Positions 36,697 through 46,175 of a stretch of 64,000 nt of DNA are shown piece by piece. The notes beneath the pieces were generated by a model. That model saw only the letters and a list, made by a program, of their open reading frames with translations. It was not told the origin of the DNA and did not search any database. Made by a program: the position numbers and the translations under genes. The stretch's first letter is position 1. Each line of letters begins with the position of its first letter. Source of the DNA: Sphaerochaeta pleomorpha str. Grapes (GTDB taxonomy: Bacteria > Spirochaetota > Spirochaetia > Sphaerochaetales > Sphaerochaetaceae); contig NC_016633.1 in assembly GCF_000236685.1 (NCBI RefSeq), forward strand, positions 992,001-1,056,000. Direction: 5' to 3'.

Positions 36697-38001
36697 ATGA
36701 AAAAACTAGGGTTGGGGCTATTTTTGTTGGTTGCATTACTATTGCCGACATTTGCTCAGGGAACTGCAGAGAAAACTGTAGACTTATCGGAGCCTGTAAC
36801 GCTAACGCTCTGGACACATGAAGATGCAAACAGGGCCGCATTGGAAAAAGGACTCATCGAGGAATTCACCAAACAGAATCCCAATGTTTCGGTTGATTAC
36901 CAGACCTACCCTTCAGGGAAAATGAGTGAACTGCTTACGGTCGCGTTCAGCGCCAACCAAGGCCCGGATGTTTTCAACCAGAGCCAATCGGTTATCAGGA
37001 GATTTGTAGTTGAAGGCCGTACCAGTACACTCAATCCTACCTGGATTGGCGCCAAGAGCACGAAAGAAGTGCTGGACAGGTATATTCCAGGTTCTCTGGA
37101 AGCAGTTATGCTCGATGGAGGAATCCATGGACTACCCCTTGAATACACAAACCTTTGTTTGTTTGTGAACAAACAGATTTTCCGTGAAGCAGGACTTGAT
37201 GCAGAAAAGGATTATCCAAAGACCTGGGAAGAAGTCATGTCCTTGAGTGAGAAACTTGTCCAACGGAATGGTGAAATCATTACGCGCCGAGGCTTTGACT
37301 TCCGCTATCCTTCCTATACCCAGCAATTTTTGCCAATGGTTGAACAATTGGGAGGAAAGCTCATCAGTGATGATGGTAAAAAAGCCGTTATCGGAGATGC
37401 TGCCTGGATTCAGTTCTTCGACTACATGAAAGCGTGGGGACCCAAAGGCAAAAACCTTGGAGGCCCTACCTATACTGCAGCAAGGAAAGCTTTTGACCTG
37501 AACGACAACCAGATTGCCATGAGTGAAAGCGGACTCTACCAGGAAGCAAGAATCCAGACTGCCAATCCTGAATTCTACAATAGCGGAGATTGGATGGTAG
37601 TCCCGTACCCACAATGGGAAAACGCAATCCAACATGTCGCCGGAAAAGTAAGTTGCCATTACTACCTCGTCAATGGACAAAGCTCAGAAGCAAAGCAAAT
37701 CTGGTCGTGGAGACTTGTCGATTTCATGCTGAGCCACGGAGAAGACTACCTTGCCAAAGTCAACCTTGTCCAACCAACGTACAAGTTGTTCAAGAGTAAA
37801 GCGTTTAGTGAGACTCCTTACTCATCCGTGTTTGAAGATGATATGAACTATGCCAATCTGGTATTCTATGCAGAAAACAGCGGTGCCATCAATGACAAGT
37901 TCAAAGCTGCCGTTGAGAGTTCTATGCTCCAGGGAAAAGACTCGAAGGAAGTTCTCGATTCTTTCAGGGCTTCTGTCCAAGATATTTTGAACGAAGAGTA
38001 G
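36697..38001 (+). CDS. CUT1-type ABC substrate-binding protein, candidate MurNAc/muropeptide binder
   Basis: A 434-residue extracellular solute-binding protein (family 1) with signal peptide KKLGLGLFLLVALLLPTFA and mature start QGTAEKTVDLSE. Typical features are LTLWTHEDANRAALEKGL, a hinge region with GLPLEYTNLCLFVNK and the C-terminal helical repeats. AGAGGTG precedes the ATG. It follows murQ by 60 bases with a short TCCTGC/GCAGGA dyad between them. Its place in the murQ operon makes MurNAc or a MurNAc-containing fragment the best ligand candidate; this is inferred from context, since CUT1 binding proteins do not reveal ligand by sequence. Confidence 0.82.
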   Translation: MKKLGLGLFLLVALLLPTFAQGTAEKTVDLSEPVTLTLWTHEDANRAALEKGLIEEFTKQNPNVSVDYQTYPSGKMSELLTVAFSANQGPDVFNQSQSVIRRFVVEGRTSTLNPTWIGAKSTKEVLDRYIPGSLEAVMLDGGIHGLPLEYTNLCLFVNKQIFREAGLDAEKDYPKTWEEVMSLSEKLVQRNGEIITRRGFDFRYPSYTQQFLPMVEQLGGKLISDDGKKAVIGDAAWIQFFDYMKAWGPKGKNLGGPTYTAARKAFDLNDNQIAMSESGLYQEARIQTANPEFYNSGDWMVVPYPQWENAIQHVAGKVSCHYYLVNGQSSEAKQIWSWRLVDFMLSHGEDYLAKVNLVQPTYKLFKSKAFSETPYSSVFEDDMNYANLVFYAENSGAINDKFKAAVESSMLQGKDSKEVLDSFRASVQDILNEE

Positions 38002-38013
38002 GACCATCTGTTA

Positions 38014-38048
38014 ATGTGGTTTCTCCCCTGCGGGGAAACCACATTTTT
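38014..38048 (+). terminator. Intra-operon terminator-like hairpin after the binding-protein gene
   Basis: ATGTGGTTT/AAACCACAT arms enclose an inner CCCC/GGGG stem with a small loop, and five T follow. It starts 12 bases after the stop of the binding-protein gene and ends before the permease ribosome-binding site. Partial termination here would set a high ratio of binding protein to permeases. Confidence 0.75.
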
Positions 38049-38065
38049 AACCTAGGAGCTTTACC

Positions 38066-38971
38066 ATGAAAACCGCTTATATTGGAATTGAAAAGAAAAA
38101 AGCCCGTTGGGGATGGATATTCGTTACACCAGCAGTTCTTCTTTTTCTTTTGTTCTCGCTCTATCCAATGCTCAATGCATTCTTCAACACGTTCTTTACT
38201 ATGAAATTACTGTCTTTGAGAGCTCCTAAGTTTGTAGGTTTGAAAAACTATGCCTATATCCTACAGTCAAAGGACTTTTGGAACTCTGCTAAGGCCACAC
38301 TCTTTTTCACCTTCGGGGCCTTTGTTCCTTTGACCATCTTATCAATGGTCCTGGCTCTTGCTATTACCTCAAGGAAAAAATCTGGGCGAGCTATCCAGTT
38401 GATCATCTATTCCCCTGCCATTCTTTCCTCGGTAGTGGCAGCGTTGATCTGGATTTTGATATTCGACCCAAGGGGTTTGGGAAATTCAGTGCTTAATTTC
38501 CTCATGAGAAGCCCGGGAGTCGACCATCAGTGGCTGACAGACCCTGTAATGCTCAGAATCTGTACCAGCACCATCTATGTCTGGAAGTACGTTGGTTACT
38601 TTACTATCATCTTCGTGACAGGTATTGCCAAAATCCCTACTTCCGTACTAGAAGCTGCAACAATTGACGGAGCCCAAAAGCACCAGATAATCCAGCGGAT
38701 AATATTCCCACTGATAAAACCGACAACAGTGATGGTCTCTATCGTTGCAATGCTCAACTGCTTGAAATCCTTTTCTACCCAGTACCTATTCACCCAAAGG
38801 GGTGCGCCTCTGGAGCCGATCAATGTTATTACCCTCAATATCTATAATACGGCAATGCGTGATTTAAATATCAGCAGGGCTTGCGTAATGAGTGTCCTCT
38901 TATTCTTGATAATGATGGGGCTTACGCTCATCCGTCTGAAATCTTCCGAAAAAGAAACAGTATCCTACTAG
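38066..38971 (+). CDS. CUT1-type ABC permease (MalF/UgpA-like)
   Basis: A 301-residue membrane protein with six predicted helices and the binding-protein-dependent transport EAA loop EAATIDGAQKHQIIQRIIFP near residue 210. The first helix is LLFLLFSLYPMLNAFFNTFF. AGGAG precedes ATG 38066. It pairs with the next gene to form the channel for the ligand bound by the protein at 36697-38001. No ATPase gene is present in this operon, so, as is common for CUT1 systems, a shared MsmX-type ATPase encoded elsewhere must serve it. Confidence 0.88.
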   Translation: MKTAYIGIEKKKARWGWIFVTPAVLLFLLFSLYPMLNAFFNTFFTMKLLSLRAPKFVGLKNYAYILQSKDFWNSAKATLFFTFGAFVPLTILSMVLALAITSRKKSGRAIQLIIYSPAILSSVVAALIWILIFDPRGLGNSVLNFLMRSPGVDHQWLTDPVMLRICTSTIYVWKYVGYFTIIFVTGIAKIPTSVLEAATIDGAQKHQIIQRIIFPLIKPTTVMVSIVAMLNCLKSFSTQYLFTQRGAPLEPINVITLNIYNTAMRDLNISRACVMSVLLFLIMMGLTLIRLKSSEKETVSY

Positions 38972-38981
38972 GAGGCTACAA

Positions 38982-39830
38982 TTGAAAACTACAAAAACAG
39001 CTCTAGTTGGCAGCCTGGCAGTGAATATATTTCTCATAGTTTGCTGTTTGGTAATACTTGTACCCATTGCCTTTATGCTTACCGCATCATTTATGAGTCC
39101 AGCAGAGATATTCTCAATGCCCTATAGGTGGATACCGAAACAATTCCATGCAATAAACTATTTCAATGCCATTGCAGGGAATGACCGTTCCTTCATCTTT
39201 ATCCGTAATGTTATCAATTCGCTGGTAGTTGCCCTTAGCACAACTATTCTTTCGGTTATCGTTAGTGCCTTTGCTGGATACGGCTTGTCAAAATTTCAGT
39301 TCAAGGGAAGAACGACAGTATTCATGATGATCATGGGAAGGATGATGATTCCCTTTGAAGCCATCATGATTCCTATGTATATCACTGCAGTGAAACTGGG
39401 GATGCAAAACACCTATTACGGTTTGGTCCTCCCCTTCTTGCTGAATGCTTTCGGGATTTTCCAGATGAGACAGTACCTGATGTCCTTTCCAGACGACTTG
39501 TTGGATGCCGGTCGTATCGATGGGCTTGGAGAAATGGGTATTTTCTGGAAATTGGTTTTTGGAAACAGCACCCCGGCGATTGCAACGTGTGCAATCCTTT
39601 GTTTCAAAGGACAGTGGGACAACCTCCTTTGGCCGCTTTTGATTGCACAAAAAGAAACGATGAAAACCATTCCAACCTACATAGTCAAATTTACCGAAGA
39701 AAAAACCTCTGACGAAGGAGCCATGATGGCAGTAGCTGTCATTGCTTGCATACCAATCGTGATCCTCTTCACAACCATGTCTAAGTACTTTCTTGGCGGA
39801 AGTTCTATGTATAGTGCTGGTAAGGAATAA
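38982..39830 (+). CDS. CUT1-type ABC permease (MalG/UgpE-like)
   Basis: A 282-residue six-helix permease. The EAA loop is present in modified form as DAGRIDGLGEMGIFWKLVFG. Translation starts at TTG 38982, placed by a strong AGGAGG seven bases upstream; no ATG is available at a suitable place. It lies 10 bases after the partner permease and 2 bases before the HAD phosphatase gene. It completes a murQ-linked ABC importer that would replace the PTS transporter MurP used by enteric bacteria and Bacillus (context inference). Confidence 0.87.
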   Translation: MKTTKTALVGSLAVNIFLIVCCLVILVPIAFMLTASFMSPAEIFSMPYRWIPKQFHAINYFNAIAGNDRSFIFIRNVINSLVVALSTTILSVIVSAFAGYGLSKFQFKGRTTVFMMIMGRMMIPFEAIMIPMYITAVKLGMQNTYYGLVLPFLLNAFGIFQMRQYLMSFPDDLLDAGRIDGLGEMGIFWKLVFGNSTPAIATCAILCFKGQWDNLLWPLLIAQKETMKTIPTYIVKFTEEKTSDEGAMMAVAVIACIPIVILFTTMSKYFLGGSSMYSAGKE

Positions 39831-39832
39831 AT

Positions 39833-40429
39833 ATGAAATTATGCATTTTTGACATGGGTGGCGTACTGATCAGGAACTTTCATATAGCCCCGAAGCTTCT
39901 TCCCTTTCTAGGTCTCAAGACCAGTACCCTGCAAGAATATGACCCAAGACTCGGAACAGCCCTGACACTTCATAGCGAGGGAAAAATCAGTGAGGAAGAA
40001 TTTTGGAAATACTATAGGGAAATCACCCACAGGGAAGTCCCCCATATCCAAGGTTCCCTATTGGGAAAATTCTTCACCCCGACATTGGACGATCCAACGG
40101 TAGCCTTGGTAAAAAGGCTTAAGGAAAAGAATCTCAGGGTTGTTTGTGGAACAAACGTTATTGATGCCCATTTCAAGATTCATCATCAGCTCCACCAATA
40201 TGATATATTTGATGCTGTATATCCTTCTCATATCCTTGGGATTGCTAAACCTAAACTGGAATTTTTCCAGAGAATCTGTGAGGCTGAGCAGGTACATCCC
40301 GAAAAAGCTTTTTTCACCGATGATATGCAGGCAAATGTAGATGCTTCTCTGAAAGCCGGCCTAAAAGGATTTCGCTATGTTGATGCAAAAACCCTCGAAT
40401 CCCAACTAAAAGGACTCAATTTGCTATGA
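39833..40429 (+). CDS. HAD-superfamily hydrolase (YihX-like subgroup)
   Basis: A 198-residue HAD phosphatase-type protein. Motif I reads FDMGGVLIRN: the nucleophile Asp is present, but the second Asp of the usual DxD is Gly, as in YihX-type sugar-phosphate phosphatases. Motif II is CGTNVIDAH, motif III lysine lies in LGIAKPKLEFF, and motif IV is FFTDDMQANVDAS. It overlaps the epimerase gene by four bases (ATGA). Within a MurNAc operon it may dephosphorylate a surplus amino-sugar phosphate; this is a guess from position. Confidence 0.8.
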   Translation: MKLCIFDMGGVLIRNFHIAPKLLPFLGLKTSTLQEYDPRLGTALTLHSEGKISEEEFWKYYREITHREVPHIQGSLLGKFFTPTLDDPTVALVKRLKEKNLRVVCGTNVIDAHFKIHHQLHQYDIFDAVYPSHILGIAKPKLEFFQRICEAEQVHPEKAFFTDDMQANVDASLKAGLKGFRYVDAKTLESQLKGLNLL

Positions 40430-41514
40430 AATGTTCTTTAATACATCGAAAGATCCCGTTAAAGCATCCATTCAAAACCGCCTTGCGAACAGTATATTCT
40501 GTAGATGACCTGGTATTCAAACTTGAAACAGATGGCTTTGTAGGGTACGGAAGCGCATCCCCTACCGTCGCCATTACCGGTGACAGCATAGAAAAAATCT
40601 CTGATACGGCACGCTATAAAATCACACCTTCGCTGAGCAAAGGGGTGATGCATCAGAAACCGTCACCCTTGCCTTTCACAGGATGCACAAGTGCAAATTA
40701 CCTAGTTGAGACAGCCTTGTATGATCTCTGGGGAAAAAGGGAGGGGAAATCAATCGCCTCATTGCTTGGACAGTCTTATGACCATCTGCTTAGTGATATT
40801 ACAATCAGCATGAATAGTGCTGAGGAAATGGTTAAAGACTCCCAGCAAGCAATTGAAAATGGCTTCTCAATCCTTAAAATCAAAGTAGGCGGAGATCTCG
40901 AGGCTGATATGCATAGACTGGAAGCAATTTGTGCAGTGCTGCCAGATACGGTGAAACTTCGTGTTGATGCAAACCAAGGCTGGGATGCACCTACTGCGAT
41001 CAAAATTATCAGAGAGTACGAAAGGAAAGGCTATCCTATCGATCTGATAGAACAACCGCTTCCTGCAAAGGACCTGAAGGGAATGGCTGCTGTCAGGAAT
41101 GCCGTTGGACTTCCCATAATGGCAGATGAAAGTATTTTCAATTCCAACGACGTTAAAAAAGTCCTTGATTTGGGTTGCGCAGATATTATCAATATCAAAC
41201 TTGCGAAATGCGGCGGCCTTACAGAAGCCTTACACATGTGCTCCTTGGCCGAAGAAGCTGGGGTTTCCTGCATGCTAGGTTGCATGATGGAAGGTCCGAT
41301 AGGTATCTTGGCCGCTTGCCAGGTGGCTGCGAGCCAACCGATAATTACGAGAATAGACCTCGATGGCCCCATGCTTTATGAGAGATTGCCAGGAAGGTAT
41401 GCTACCCTTTTCAAGGGTCAGGATATATTTATTGGAGCTGCTCCGGGACTTGGCATCCTTGACTGTGCCTTGGAGGAGATCGGAAATGAAACACTATGGA
41501 CAGTAACGCTCTAA
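40426..41514 (+). CDS. L-Ala-D/L-Glu (dipeptide) epimerase, enolase superfamily
   Basis: A 362-residue muconate-lactonising-subgroup enzyme. The acid/base lysines are K153 (KIKVGGD) and K258 (NIKLAKCGG), and the metal ligands are D181 (DANQGW), E209 (DLIEQPL) and D234 (MADES). The DxD motif D311-L-D313 (RIDLDG) is the feature that binds the dipeptide ammonium group in characterised L-Ala-D/L-Glu epimerases. It converts L-Ala-D-Glu from peptidoglycan into L-Ala-L-Glu so that ordinary peptidases can use it. It overlaps its neighbours on both sides (4 and 19 bases), placing it firmly in the murQ operon. Confidence 0.9.
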   Translation: MKCSLIHRKIPLKHPFKTALRTVYSVDDLVFKLETDGFVGYGSASPTVAITGDSIEKISDTARYKITPSLSKGVMHQKPSPLPFTGCTSANYLVETALYDLWGKREGKSIASLLGQSYDHLLSDITISMNSAEEMVKDSQQAIENGFSILKIKVGGDLEADMHRLEAICAVLPDTVKLRVDANQGWDAPTAIKIIREYERKGYPIDLIEQPLPAKDLKGMAAVRNAVGLPIMADESIFNSNDVKKVLDLGCADIINIKLAKCGGLTEALHMCSLAEEAGVSCMLGCMMEGPIGILAACQVAASQPIITRIDLDGPMLYERLPGRYATLFKGQDIFIGAAPGLGILDCALEEIGNETLWTVTL

Positions 41515-42536
41515 ATCTCTATCTGCAGGAAATCCAGGACCAGGCTTCCCCCTGTGTCAGCGCTGTGGTACTCAGTGATTCTTCTGTGCTCTATCGAAAA
41601 GACCTCGGATACAGGCAACTTGTCCCACAAGCGCTTCCTCTTACAAAGCATACGCTTTTTGATCTTGCTTCCTTGACCAAGGTTGTCGGAACGTTGATGG
41701 CAACCCTTCGCCTCATGGAGAAAAAAGAGCTTTCTTTAGCTATGAACCTGGGTTTTCTGCTCTCTGATGCCGGAAATTACAAAGAAACAACCCTTGGTCA
41801 ATTGCTCACACACACTGGCGGATTTATCCCAGAAATGCGTTTGGAACTGTATCTGCAAGACTGCGAAGATGCCCTTACCTTCATGCTAAGCCAGCCGGTT
41901 CGATACAAACCCGGTACGAAAGTAGAGTATAGTTGCTTTGGCTATATAATCCTTGCCAAAATCCTGGAAAAAATAACCGGAATTCCCTTTGAAAAACTAG
42001 TCAAGCAAGAAGTCTCAGACCCTCTGGGAATGCATAAAACTGTCTTCAACCCTCTCTTGAAATTTCCCGAGGCTCAGTATGCAGCAACGGAAAGACTCGA
42101 AAACACCAATGAAATTCTCTGTGGAATCGTACATGACGAGAACAGCAGGTTCTTGGGAGGCATTGCAGGCAATGCAGGTTTATTTTCCACTGCAGAAGAC
42201 CTTACCCGGTTCTGCAGGATGTTCCTCTGTAAGGGACAAAGCGAACAGGGAACGTATCTTAGCACGGAAACAATGAATCTGTTGTTCAATCTCCAGACAG
42301 GAAACTGTGAAGGAGAAAAAAGAACGCTTGGTTTTAAAATTGCGGATGCTCGGCTCCTGGGAACAAATGCCAGTGCACAAGCAATAGGCCATACGGGATT
42401 TACCGGTACCTCGATTGCAATTGACCCTCTACTCAACAGGGCAGCCATTTTACTCTGTAACAGGGTTCATCCCTCAAGGAAGAATAACGTGCTGCTAGGC
42501 ATGAGGCAAGGATTCCATACCCTTGCCTTCCAATAA
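41496..42536 (+). CDS. Beta-lactamase-fold serine hydrolase, candidate cytoplasmic muropeptide amidase (AmiE-like)
   Basis: A 346-residue protein of the class C beta-lactamase/DD-peptidase fold. It has the SxxK motif S59-L-T-K62, YxN-type motif Y145-S146 (EYSCFGY), an HTGGF segment and the C-terminal GHTGFTG in the position of KTG. There is no signal peptide, so it is cytoplasmic. In Bacillus subtilis the MurNAc operon carries a relative, AmiE, an N-acetylmuramoyl-L-alanine amidase. The position here, overlapping the dipeptide epimerase by 19 bases, favours the same job: releasing peptide from MurNAc-peptides. An esterase or D-amino-acid peptidase role remains possible. Confidence 0.75.
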   Translation: MDSNALNLYLQEIQDQASPCVSAVVLSDSSVLYRKDLGYRQLVPQALPLTKHTLFDLASLTKVVGTLMATLRLMEKKELSLAMNLGFLLSDAGNYKETTLGQLLTHTGGFIPEMRLELYLQDCEDALTFMLSQPVRYKPGTKVEYSCFGYIILAKILEKITGIPFEKLVKQEVSDPLGMHKTVFNPLLKFPEAQYAATERLENTNEILCGIVHDENSRFLGGIAGNAGLFSTAEDLTRFCRMFLCKGQSEQGTYLSTETMNLLFNLQTGNCEGEKRTLGFKIADARLLGTNASAQAIGHTGFTGTSIAIDPLLNRAAILLCNRVHPSRKNNVLLGMRQGFHTLAFQ

Positions 42537-42550
42537 GGCAGCTTAGGTCC

Positions 42551-43435
42551 CTACCCTTTCACAGCCCCTATCATTACCCCTTTTACAAAGAACCGCTGCA
42601 AGAAGGGATACAGGACAATGATTGGAAGCGTGCTGGTAATGATGACTGCGCTCTTGATCGAGATGGCGATGGTTGTCTTGTCCCCGGAGCCGGCAGCGTC
42701 GCCGACCATGCTTGTCCCGTTTACGATATTGCGTAAAAAGAGCATAACAGGGAATTGCGAGCTCTTGAGGTAAATCAAACCATTGAACCAGTCATTCCAG
42801 AAAAACACTGCCGTGTAGAGTCCTACGGTAGCCAACGCTGCCCCGGAAAGCGGAAGGATTATCCGGCGCAGGATTCCAAAATAGTCCAGGCCATCGATGA
42901 TGGCAGCCTCCTCGAGGTCCAAAGGAATCGAGCGGAAAAAATTAATCATGAGAATCAGATTGAACTGATTGATAGCAAATGGAAGCAGCATGGCCCACCG
43001 GGTATTTATCAGGTGCAACGAGGAAACCAGCAGGTAGTTGGGAATAAGGCCCCCGGAAAAAAACATGGAAAATATGACCAGTTTCATGAAAAAAGCATTG
43101 CCCCTGAGCCTCGATTTGCTCAATGGATATGCAAAGAGAATCATCATTGTCAATGAAATAGCAGTTCCTAATACCGTATAGAAAATAGTATTGCCATAGG
43201 CATGGAAGAAATTCGGATAAGAAAAAATCTGTCGGTAGGACTCCCAGTTGAATCCTTTGGGTAACAGAAAAACCTCATTGTTTATAATTGCCTTGGGGCT
43301 GGAAAAGGAAAGGGCAATCATGTAGATAAACGGCGTCAGGCAAGCAAAAAGGGTGAACACCATCACCAGGTTTACCAAAGCAGTGAATACACTGTTCGAA
43401 CGTGTCTTGTACTCTCTCATATCAATATATCCCAT
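42551..43435 (-). CDS. CUT1-type ABC permease (LplC/YtcP-like)
   Basis: A 294-residue six-helix permease with EAA loop EEAAIIDGLDYFGILRRIILPLSG. The pattern SFSSPKAIINNEVFLLPKGF near the start is typical of the LplC/YtcP subgroup that works with large binding proteins. It is the last gene of a three-gene importer operon and overlaps its partner permease by 14 bases. It converges on the amidase-like gene with a 14-base gap. No ATPase gene is linked. Confidence 0.87.
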   Translation of the reverse strand: MGYIDMREYKTRSNSVFTALVNLVMVFTLFACLTPFIYMIALSFSSPKAIINNEVFLLPKGFNWESYRQIFSYPNFFHAYGNTIFYTVLGTAISLTMMILFAYPLSKSRLRGNAFFMKLVIFSMFFSGGLIPNYLLVSSLHLINTRWAMLLPFAINQFNLILMINFFRSIPLDLEEAAIIDGLDYFGILRRIILPLSGAALATVGLYTAVFFWNDWFNGLIYLKSSQFPVMLFLRNIVNGTSMVGDAAGSGDKTTIAISIKSAVIITSTLPIIVLYPFLQRFFVKGVMIGAVKG

Positions 43436-44357
43436 CGCCGGTAAGGCGCTTGCTCATTGCATTGCTTCCTGCAACCAGAATGATACCGATAATCCCGCTG
43501 AACAACCCAATTGCCGTCGCATACGAGTAGTTCTGGTTTGCAAGCCCGGTGCGATACACCAAAGTATCGATGATATCGCTGACCATACTGTTATCCGGCG
43601 TATACATAAGCAAGACCTTTTCGAACCCCAACGAAAGCAAACGGCCCACATTGAGTATCAACATGACCATGATAGTCGGCATAATTGAGGGAATCGTTAT
43701 AAACCAGATCTGCTGGGTCTTGTTTGCCCCATCGATCGTAGCGGCCTCGTACAGGTCGGCAGGGATTCCCGTAATGGCGGCCAGGTAGATAATTGCTGTC
43801 CAGCCTGTGTATTGCCAGGTGTCTACCAAGACATAGATCAAGCGGAAATACTTGCTGTCATTCATAAAGTAAATTGCATCCTGTCCAAAGAATTTGACCC
43901 TGAGAAGATTGAATATTCCGGTCGAAGGCGAAAGCAATTCACCCAAAATGGCAATTACAACAACCGTGGAAATAAACCGGGGCATATAGGAAACAGTCTG
44001 GACCAGTTTCTTGAAGGCGAGGTGATGAACCTCATTGACCAATATGGCAAAGAAAATGGGAATCGGAAAGTTGACGACCAGATTCAGAATGCTTAGCAAA
44101 AGCGTATTACGGAAGGCCCTCCAGAAAGCAGGATCCTGCCAGAAACGTTCGAAGTATTTCAAACCGACCCACTCGGTCCCGAATGACCCCATGCCTGGAC
44201 GATAGCGCCTGAAAGCCAGGACATTGCCAAACATCGGGACATACTTGAAAACTATAAAATAAACCAGAGGAATGACCATCATTGCATAGAGTTGCCAATA
44301 CCTGGCGAAATACTTTCGGTTGGACATCGTATTGCCACCAAGTTTCTGCTGTTTCAT
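43422..44357 (-). CDS. CUT1-type ABC permease (LplB/YteP-like)
   Basis: A 311-residue permease with about six helices and EAA loop YEAATIDGANKTQQIWFITIP. The N-terminal YVPMFGNVLAFRRYRPGMG is a hallmark of the LplB/YteP subgroup. GGAGG lies five bases before ATG 44357. It lies 77 bases after the binding-protein gene, with a perfect stem-loop in between. Subgroup members carry oligosaccharides or glycan fragments in known systems, which fits a peptidoglycan-fragment importer. Confidence 0.88.
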   Translation of the reverse strand: MKQQKLGGNTMSNRKYFARYWQLYAMMVIPLVYFIVFKYVPMFGNVLAFRRYRPGMGSFGTEWVGLKYFERFWQDPAFWRAFRNTLLLSILNLVVNFPIPIFFAILVNEVHHLAFKKLVQTVSYMPRFISTVVVIAILGELLSPSTGIFNLLRVKFFGQDAIYFMNDSKYFRLIYVLVDTWQYTGWTAIIYLAAITGIPADLYEAATIDGANKTQQIWFITIPSIMPTIMVMLILNVGRLLSLGFEKVLLMYTPDNSMVSDIIDTLVYRTGLANQNYSYATAIGLFSGIIGIILVAGSNAMSKRLTGDGIY

Positions 44358-44385
44358 CAAAACCTCCGTTGTTCGGCACTATACA

Positions 44386-44412
44386 ACTCTGCCGGATAGA
44401 ATCCGGCAGAGT
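44386..44412 (-). other. Perfect stem-loop between binding-protein and permease genes
   Basis: ACTCTGCCGGAT and ATCCGGCAGAGT form a perfect 12-bp stem with a 3-base loop, 22 bases after the binding-protein stop. There is no T-run on the minus strand, so mRNA stabilisation or partial attenuation is more likely than full termination. Confidence 0.8.
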
Positions 44413-44434
44413 ATAGACAAAGTGATGTAAAACC

Positions 44435-45982
44435 TTACAGGTTAGTGTTATAGAGCTCAGTAAACTTATCGATACCAAGAGTCTTCATTTCCTTGACATA
44501 GGAATCCCAGTCTCTGGTAATGTCCTTGTTACCGGTCAAAAAAGCAGAATTCCAGCGCTCGAAAGCATCGAAGAGCGGAGTCTGCAGTGTGCCTGCCTCC
44601 TCGGCCTGCATATCATCGAATTTCGGGGTCGGGGGAATAGCCTGGATTACATCACCCATTGCTTCGACTGCAGCGTTGATCTTTGCATAGTTCTCATCAT
44701 ATTTGGTCATCTCACGGGCATTGACCCAGACCATCTGGGTTACATCGCTTCCACAGCCGTATTTGACCTGGAGGCTCTTGTAGATACCCTCGGAGGAGTT
44801 GCGAATCTCATCAGAGAAAACAACCTTGCCATTTACCTGGCTATAGGTGGTTCCTTCCACGCCAAGGCACCAGAGTTTGGCATTGTCTGCAGAGAAGAAC
44901 ATCTCGTCGACAGTTCTGACCAACTGCTCGAAATCAGCACGTTTGGAAGTCTTGACCGGGAACATGATACCTGAACCAGTCTTGCTCTTCGGCTGGTGGT
45001 GTGCACCATCGGGACCGGCGAGGGCTGGATACATCTGGAGCTTGAACCCAGGGATAGTGCTTGTGGCGGTAACCCCTCCGATCTGGTCATAGTAGGCATA
45101 GGAAGCCATTGCCTTGCCGGTTGCCAGTTTCTGGGACCATTTGTCCCCGTCAATCGGTTCAGCCATCTCAGGATCGAGCAGGCCTTCAGCATAAAGCTTA
45201 TGGAAGAAGGTCACATAGCTCTTGTACTTATCGCTGATTGCCCCCGCAAAATACTGTTTCTTCGTATAGTCCCAACTCAGCGTATTGCTTCCGCTTGCAC
45301 CATTCTTTCCAAGGGATATGCCCCAGGAAGGCATAGTCATACGATAGAGTACGCGAGGTCCCGCAAGGATGGTAAGGGGATAGGAAGAAGGGTCATTCTG
45401 CTTGAAAACCTTCAATACAGTATAGAGGTCATCAAAAGTCTTGGGCACTGCAAGGCCATATTTTTCCAACAGGTCCTGCCTGAGGATCAAACCGCCATCA
45501 TAGAAAGGAACATCAAACAATGCAGGCATGAAATAACGCTTGCCATCTTTCAGCTTCAAAGCATTGACATCGTCTTCAAGCTTGAACTCTTTCACCCGTT
45601 CGTTGAAGTTGGGTGTCCACGCTGAATAGTCACTGATCGGAACCAACGCACCATTAAGTGCAAGGGCAGCGTTCTCTCCCTTGGTCGATTGATACAGGAT
45701 GACATCCGGGGCATTCGTGCCGGTATTCAGTGCCAAGGAAACCTTGGTCTGGTAATCGGCAATGGGAATGACCTCAAAACTGACATCTGCATTCACCCGT
45801 TTCTGGACCTCGGTTACAGTCAACCAATCCTGCTTGAACGGCAAGGTTGCGTTGTCGCTGTAAAACACGGAGAATTTAATCGGGGCGGTACTACCACCCT
45901 TTGCTTCCTGAACACCCCCGGCAAACAGGAAAAGCGACGTTGTCAGACAAATCACAAGAGAAACCAACAGGGTTTTCTTCAT
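44435..45982 (-). CDS. Large CUT1-type substrate-binding protein (LplA-like)
   Basis: A 515-residue extracellular binding protein with signal peptide KKTLLVSLVICLTTSLFLFA followed by GGVQEAKGG. There is no lipobox cysteine, so it is probably a soluble periplasmic protein. Features such as FSVFYSDNATLPFKQDWLTV and DVILYQSTKGENAALALNGALVPIS shortened to STKGENAALALNGALV match the large LplA/YtcQ class. It is the first gene of an importer operon in the middle of the peptidoglycan-catabolic genes; candidate ligands are MurNAc-GlcNAc, anhydro-muropeptides or glycan fragments. The ligand is inferred from context only. Confidence 0.82.
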   Translation of the reverse strand: MKKTLLVSLVICLTTSLFLFAGGVQEAKGGSTAPIKFSVFYSDNATLPFKQDWLTVTEVQKRVNADVSFEVIPIADYQTKVSLALNTGTNAPDVILYQSTKGENAALALNGALVPISDYSAWTPNFNERVKEFKLEDDVNALKLKDGKRYFMPALFDVPFYDGGLILRQDLLEKYGLAVPKTFDDLYTVLKVFKQNDPSSYPLTILAGPRVLYRMTMPSWGISLGKNGASGSNTLSWDYTKKQYFAGAISDKYKSYVTFFHKLYAEGLLDPEMAEPIDGDKWSQKLATGKAMASYAYYDQIGGVTATSTIPGFKLQMYPALAGPDGAHHQPKSKTGSGIMFPVKTSKRADFEQLVRTVDEMFFSADNAKLWCLGVEGTTYSQVNGKVVFSDEIRNSSEGIYKSLQVKYGCGSDVTQMVWVNAREMTKYDENYAKINAAVEAMGDVIQAIPPTPKFDDMQAEEAGTLQTPLFDAFERWNSAFLTGNKDITRDWDSYVKEMKTLGIDKFTELYNTNL

Positions 45983-46158
45983 AGATCCCCTCCTTCAGTA
46001 TTCGAAAAACCGGAAAACCGGTTTCAGCGTGCATACAAACAAGGAATTTCTAAAAATACAACTCGATACAGTCACCTAGGTAAAGTGCTTCCATCACCAT
46101 TATAATCACCGAAAGCAAAAGCTATCAACAAACATTTTTACTTTTCACAATTTGCACC

Positions 46159-46175
46159 ATGAAAATTATTTTCAT
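46159..46175. promoter_or_regulatory. 17-bp palindrome ATGAAAAT-T-ATTTTCAT upstream of the LplA-like operon
   Basis: Perfect 8-base arms around one base, directly beside the anmK stop codon and about 180 bases upstream of the LplA-like gene. It resembles the 18-bp palindrome at 27640 and the ATGAAAATTTTT motifs at 35668 and 50690, so it may belong to a shared operator family. Confidence 0.4.

Noticed and set aside
38014-38048. Full operon end after the murQ-linked binding protein
   Set aside because: The hairpin has a T-run, but permease genes with strong ribosome-binding sites follow at once and no new promoter was seen, so partial termination is more likely.
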